64,000 nucleotides of DNA from an uncultured Pelagibacteraceae bacterium. GTDB lineage: Bacteria; Pseudomonadota; Alphaproteobacteria; Pelagibacterales; Pelagibacteraceae. Positions within the stretch are counted from its first letter, which is position 1. The number at the start of each line of letters is the position of its first letter. Positions 62,125 to 64,000 of this stretch are shown piece after piece. The position numbers and the translations under genes were made by a program. The stretch is from the NCBI GenBank assembly GCA_902631255.1, contig CACOXS010000002.1, positions 56,622-120,621 on the forward strand, read 5' to 3'. The notes under the pieces were generated by a model. That model searched no databases and was not told where the DNA came from. It was given only the letters and a program-made list of their open reading frames with translations.

Positions 62125-64000
62125 TTAAGCGCTTTTTTCTTTATTCTCGTCTTTTACTTCCTCAAAGTCCGCATCAACAACATTATCGTCTTTCTTTCCC
62201 TTTTCATCTTTTCCATCATCTTTACCAGAATCTGGTTTTGTGCTTTGTTGTGACTTGTAAATAGCCTCTCCTAGTTTCATTGAAGCTTGTACTAATGCCT
62301 CTGTTTTCTTCTTAATGTCCTCAATATCTTCACCTTTAAGAGATTCCTTTAATGCATTTGACCCATCTTCAATTGCTTTTTTCTCTGCATCTGAAACTTT
62401 AGATCCATGCTCTTTTAGATTTTTTTCAGTTGAATGAATTAAAGTGTCTGCCTGATTTCTAACATCAACAGATTCTCTTTTTTTCTTATCTGCTTCTTTA
62501 TTAGCCTCAGCATCTTTCACCATTTTTTCAATTTCTTCATCACTTAATCCACCAGAGGCTTGAATTTGAATTTTTTGTTCTTTACCAGTGCCTTTATCTT
62601 TTGCAGACACATTAACAATTCCATTAGCATCTATATCAAAAGTCACTTCAATTTGAGGAACTCCTCTTGGTGCTGGAGCAATACCAACTAGCTCAAAATT
62701 ACCAAGTAACTTATTATCTGTTGCCATTTCTCTTTCACCCTGAAGAACACGTATCGAGACTGCTGGCTGGTTATCTTCAGCAGTAGAAAATACCTGACTT
62801 TTTTTTGTAGGTATTGTTGTATTTTTTTCAATAAGCTTTGTAGAAACCCCACCTAGAGTTTCAATTCCTAGAGATAATGGTGTTACATCTAATAAAAGAA
62901 CATCTTTTACGTCACCTTGTAAAACGCCAGCTTGTATTGCTGCACCCATTGCAACGACTTCATCAGGATTAACACTTTTGTTTGGTTCTTTGCCAAAGAA
63001 GTTTTTAACCTCAGAAATGACTTTTGGCATTCTAGTCATACCTCCAACCATTACCACTTCATCAACTTCGCTTGCTGAAATTCCAGCATCTTTCAAAGCA
63101 GTTTTGCATGGTGGAATAGTTTTAGCAATTAAATCTTCAACTAAAGCCTCTAACTTAGCTCTAGTCATTTTTAAATTTATGTGTTTAGGACCAGTTTTAT
63201 CAGCAGTTATAAATGGCAAATTAATATCTGTTTGTTCTGCTGCTGAAAGTTCAATTTTTGCTTTTTCAGCTGCTTCCTTTAATCTTTGTAATGCTAACTT
63301 ATCAGTTTTTAAATCAATACCACTATCTTTTTTGAATTCAGAAATTAAATATTCAACAACAGCATTATCAAAATCTTCTCCACCTAAAAAAGTATCACCA
63401 TTTGTGGATTTTACCTCAAAAACTCCATCACCTAATTCAAGAATTGATACATCAAAAGTTCCTCCACCTAAATCATAAACTGCAATCTTTTTATTTTGTT
63501 TCTTATCCAAACCATAGGCTAGTGAAGCTGCAGTTGGTTCATTGATAATTCTTAAAACTTCTAATCCAGCTATTTTTCCAGCATCCTTAGTAGCTTGTCT
63601 TTGTGCATCATTAAAATATGCGGGGACAGTTATTACCGCTTTTGTAACAGCTTGACCTAAATATTTTTCAGCAGTCTCTTTCATTTTTTGAAGAATAAAA
63701 GCAGAAATTTGTGAGGGTGAATATTTTTCACCTTTAGCCTCAATCCACGCGTCACCTTTTTCAGAATTCACAATTTTAAAAGGTGCAGCCTCAATATCTT
63801 TTTTAACAGTCGGGTCCTCAAAATTTCTACCAATCAATCTTTTAACTGCAAAAATTGTATTTTCTGGATTTGTTACTGCTTGTCTTTTAGCAGGTTGTCC
63901 TATTAATTTGTCTTTTTCATCAGTAAAAGCTACAACTGAAGGTGTAGTTCTTGCACCCTCTGCATTTTCTAGAACTTTTGCCTGGCTTCCTTCCATAATA
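62125..64000 (-). CDS. dnaK: Chaperone DnaK (N-terminus beyond window)
   Basis: [51 protein letters not shown]; frame open to window edge. Confidence 0.98.
   Translation of the reverse strand, partial: IMEGSQAKVLENAEGARTTPSVVAFTDEKDKLIGQPAKRQAVTNPENTIFAVKRLIGRNFEDPTVKKDIEAAPFKIVNSEKGDAWIEAKGEKYSPSQISAFILQKMKETAEKYLGQAVTKAVITVPAYFNDAQRQATKDAGKIAGLEVLRIINEPTAASLAYGLDKKQNKKIAVYDLGGGTFDVSILELGDGVFEVKSTNGDTFLGGEDFDNAVVEYLISEFKKDSGIDLKTDKLALQRLKEAAEKAKIELSAAEQTDINLPFITADKTGPKHINLKMTRAKLEALVEDLIAKTIPPCKTALKDAGISASEVDEVVMVGGMTRMPKVISEVKNFFGKEPNKSVNPDEVVAMGAAIQAGVLQGDVKDVLLLDVTPLSLGIETLGGVSTKLIEKNTTIPTKKSQVFSTAEDNQPAVSIRVLQGEREMATDNKLLGNFELVGIAPAPRGVPQIEVTFDIDANGIVNVSAKDKGTGKEQKIQIQASGGLSDEEIEKMVKDAEANKEADKKKRESVDVRNQADTLIHSTEKNLKEHGSKVSDAEKKAIEDGSNALKESLKGEDIEDIKKKTEALVQASMKLGEAIYKSQQSTKPDSGKDDGKDEKGKKDDNVVDADFEEVKDENKEKSA

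Noticed and set aside
62978-63478. 166-aa plus-strand ORF antisense to dnaK
   Set aside because: Long antisense ORFs are a known codon-usage artefact opposite dnaK; no recognisable motif, RBS or family, and the DnaK frame is unambiguous.
1-64000. CRISPR array, prophage, transposase, toxin-antitoxin or defence island
   Set aside because: No repeat-spacer arrays, integrase/transposase motifs, phage structural genes or recognisable defence effectors were seen; the only accessory-looking cargo is at the his operon, plus possibly the sulfotransferase.

Overview
The window is a compact, AT-rich, gene-dense alphaproteobacterial chromosome segment. Gene content, composition and order look SAR11/Pelagibacter-like; that assignment is inference, as no search was run. 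It is almost entirely housekeeping: photolyase-related protein, YbbA/YbbP-type ABC system with tesA, folD, hemD-hemC, tsaD, acs, a DUF4212/sodium:solute symporter pair, rpe, purH, ftsK, his operon, hslVU, dnaQ-coaE-aroE-maf-ppsR, hemE-hemH-hemJ-rho-mnmE-mnmG-rsmG-parA-parB, holA-lptE-leuS, porin, nth, dapB, dnaJ, dnaK. One tRNA-Gly(GCC) is present. Main points beyond routine annotation: (1) the ppsR/hemE intergenic gap (40704-40984) is a strong oriC candidate, with an intragenic parS in rsmG about 7 kb away; (2) three small ORFs are missing from the supplied track: a 39-aa ArfA-like ribosome-rescue factor, a 47-aa lipoprotein coupled to hisA and a 56-aa membrane protein coupled to dapB; (3) the his operon carries an insertion between hisH and hisA with a helicase C-terminal remnant (motifs V/VI only); (4) three divergent gene pairs have overlapping or abutting palindromic start codons (CATG, ATGCAT, CATATG), and five convergent pairs share 4-nt stop overlaps; (5) acetyl-CoA synthetase has a strongly polybasic N-terminal tail; (6) the symporter contains an EF-hand-like loop; (7) two identical GTTATAAC palindromes lie upstream of the symporter operon. 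I found no CRISPR array, transposon, prophage or obvious defence island.
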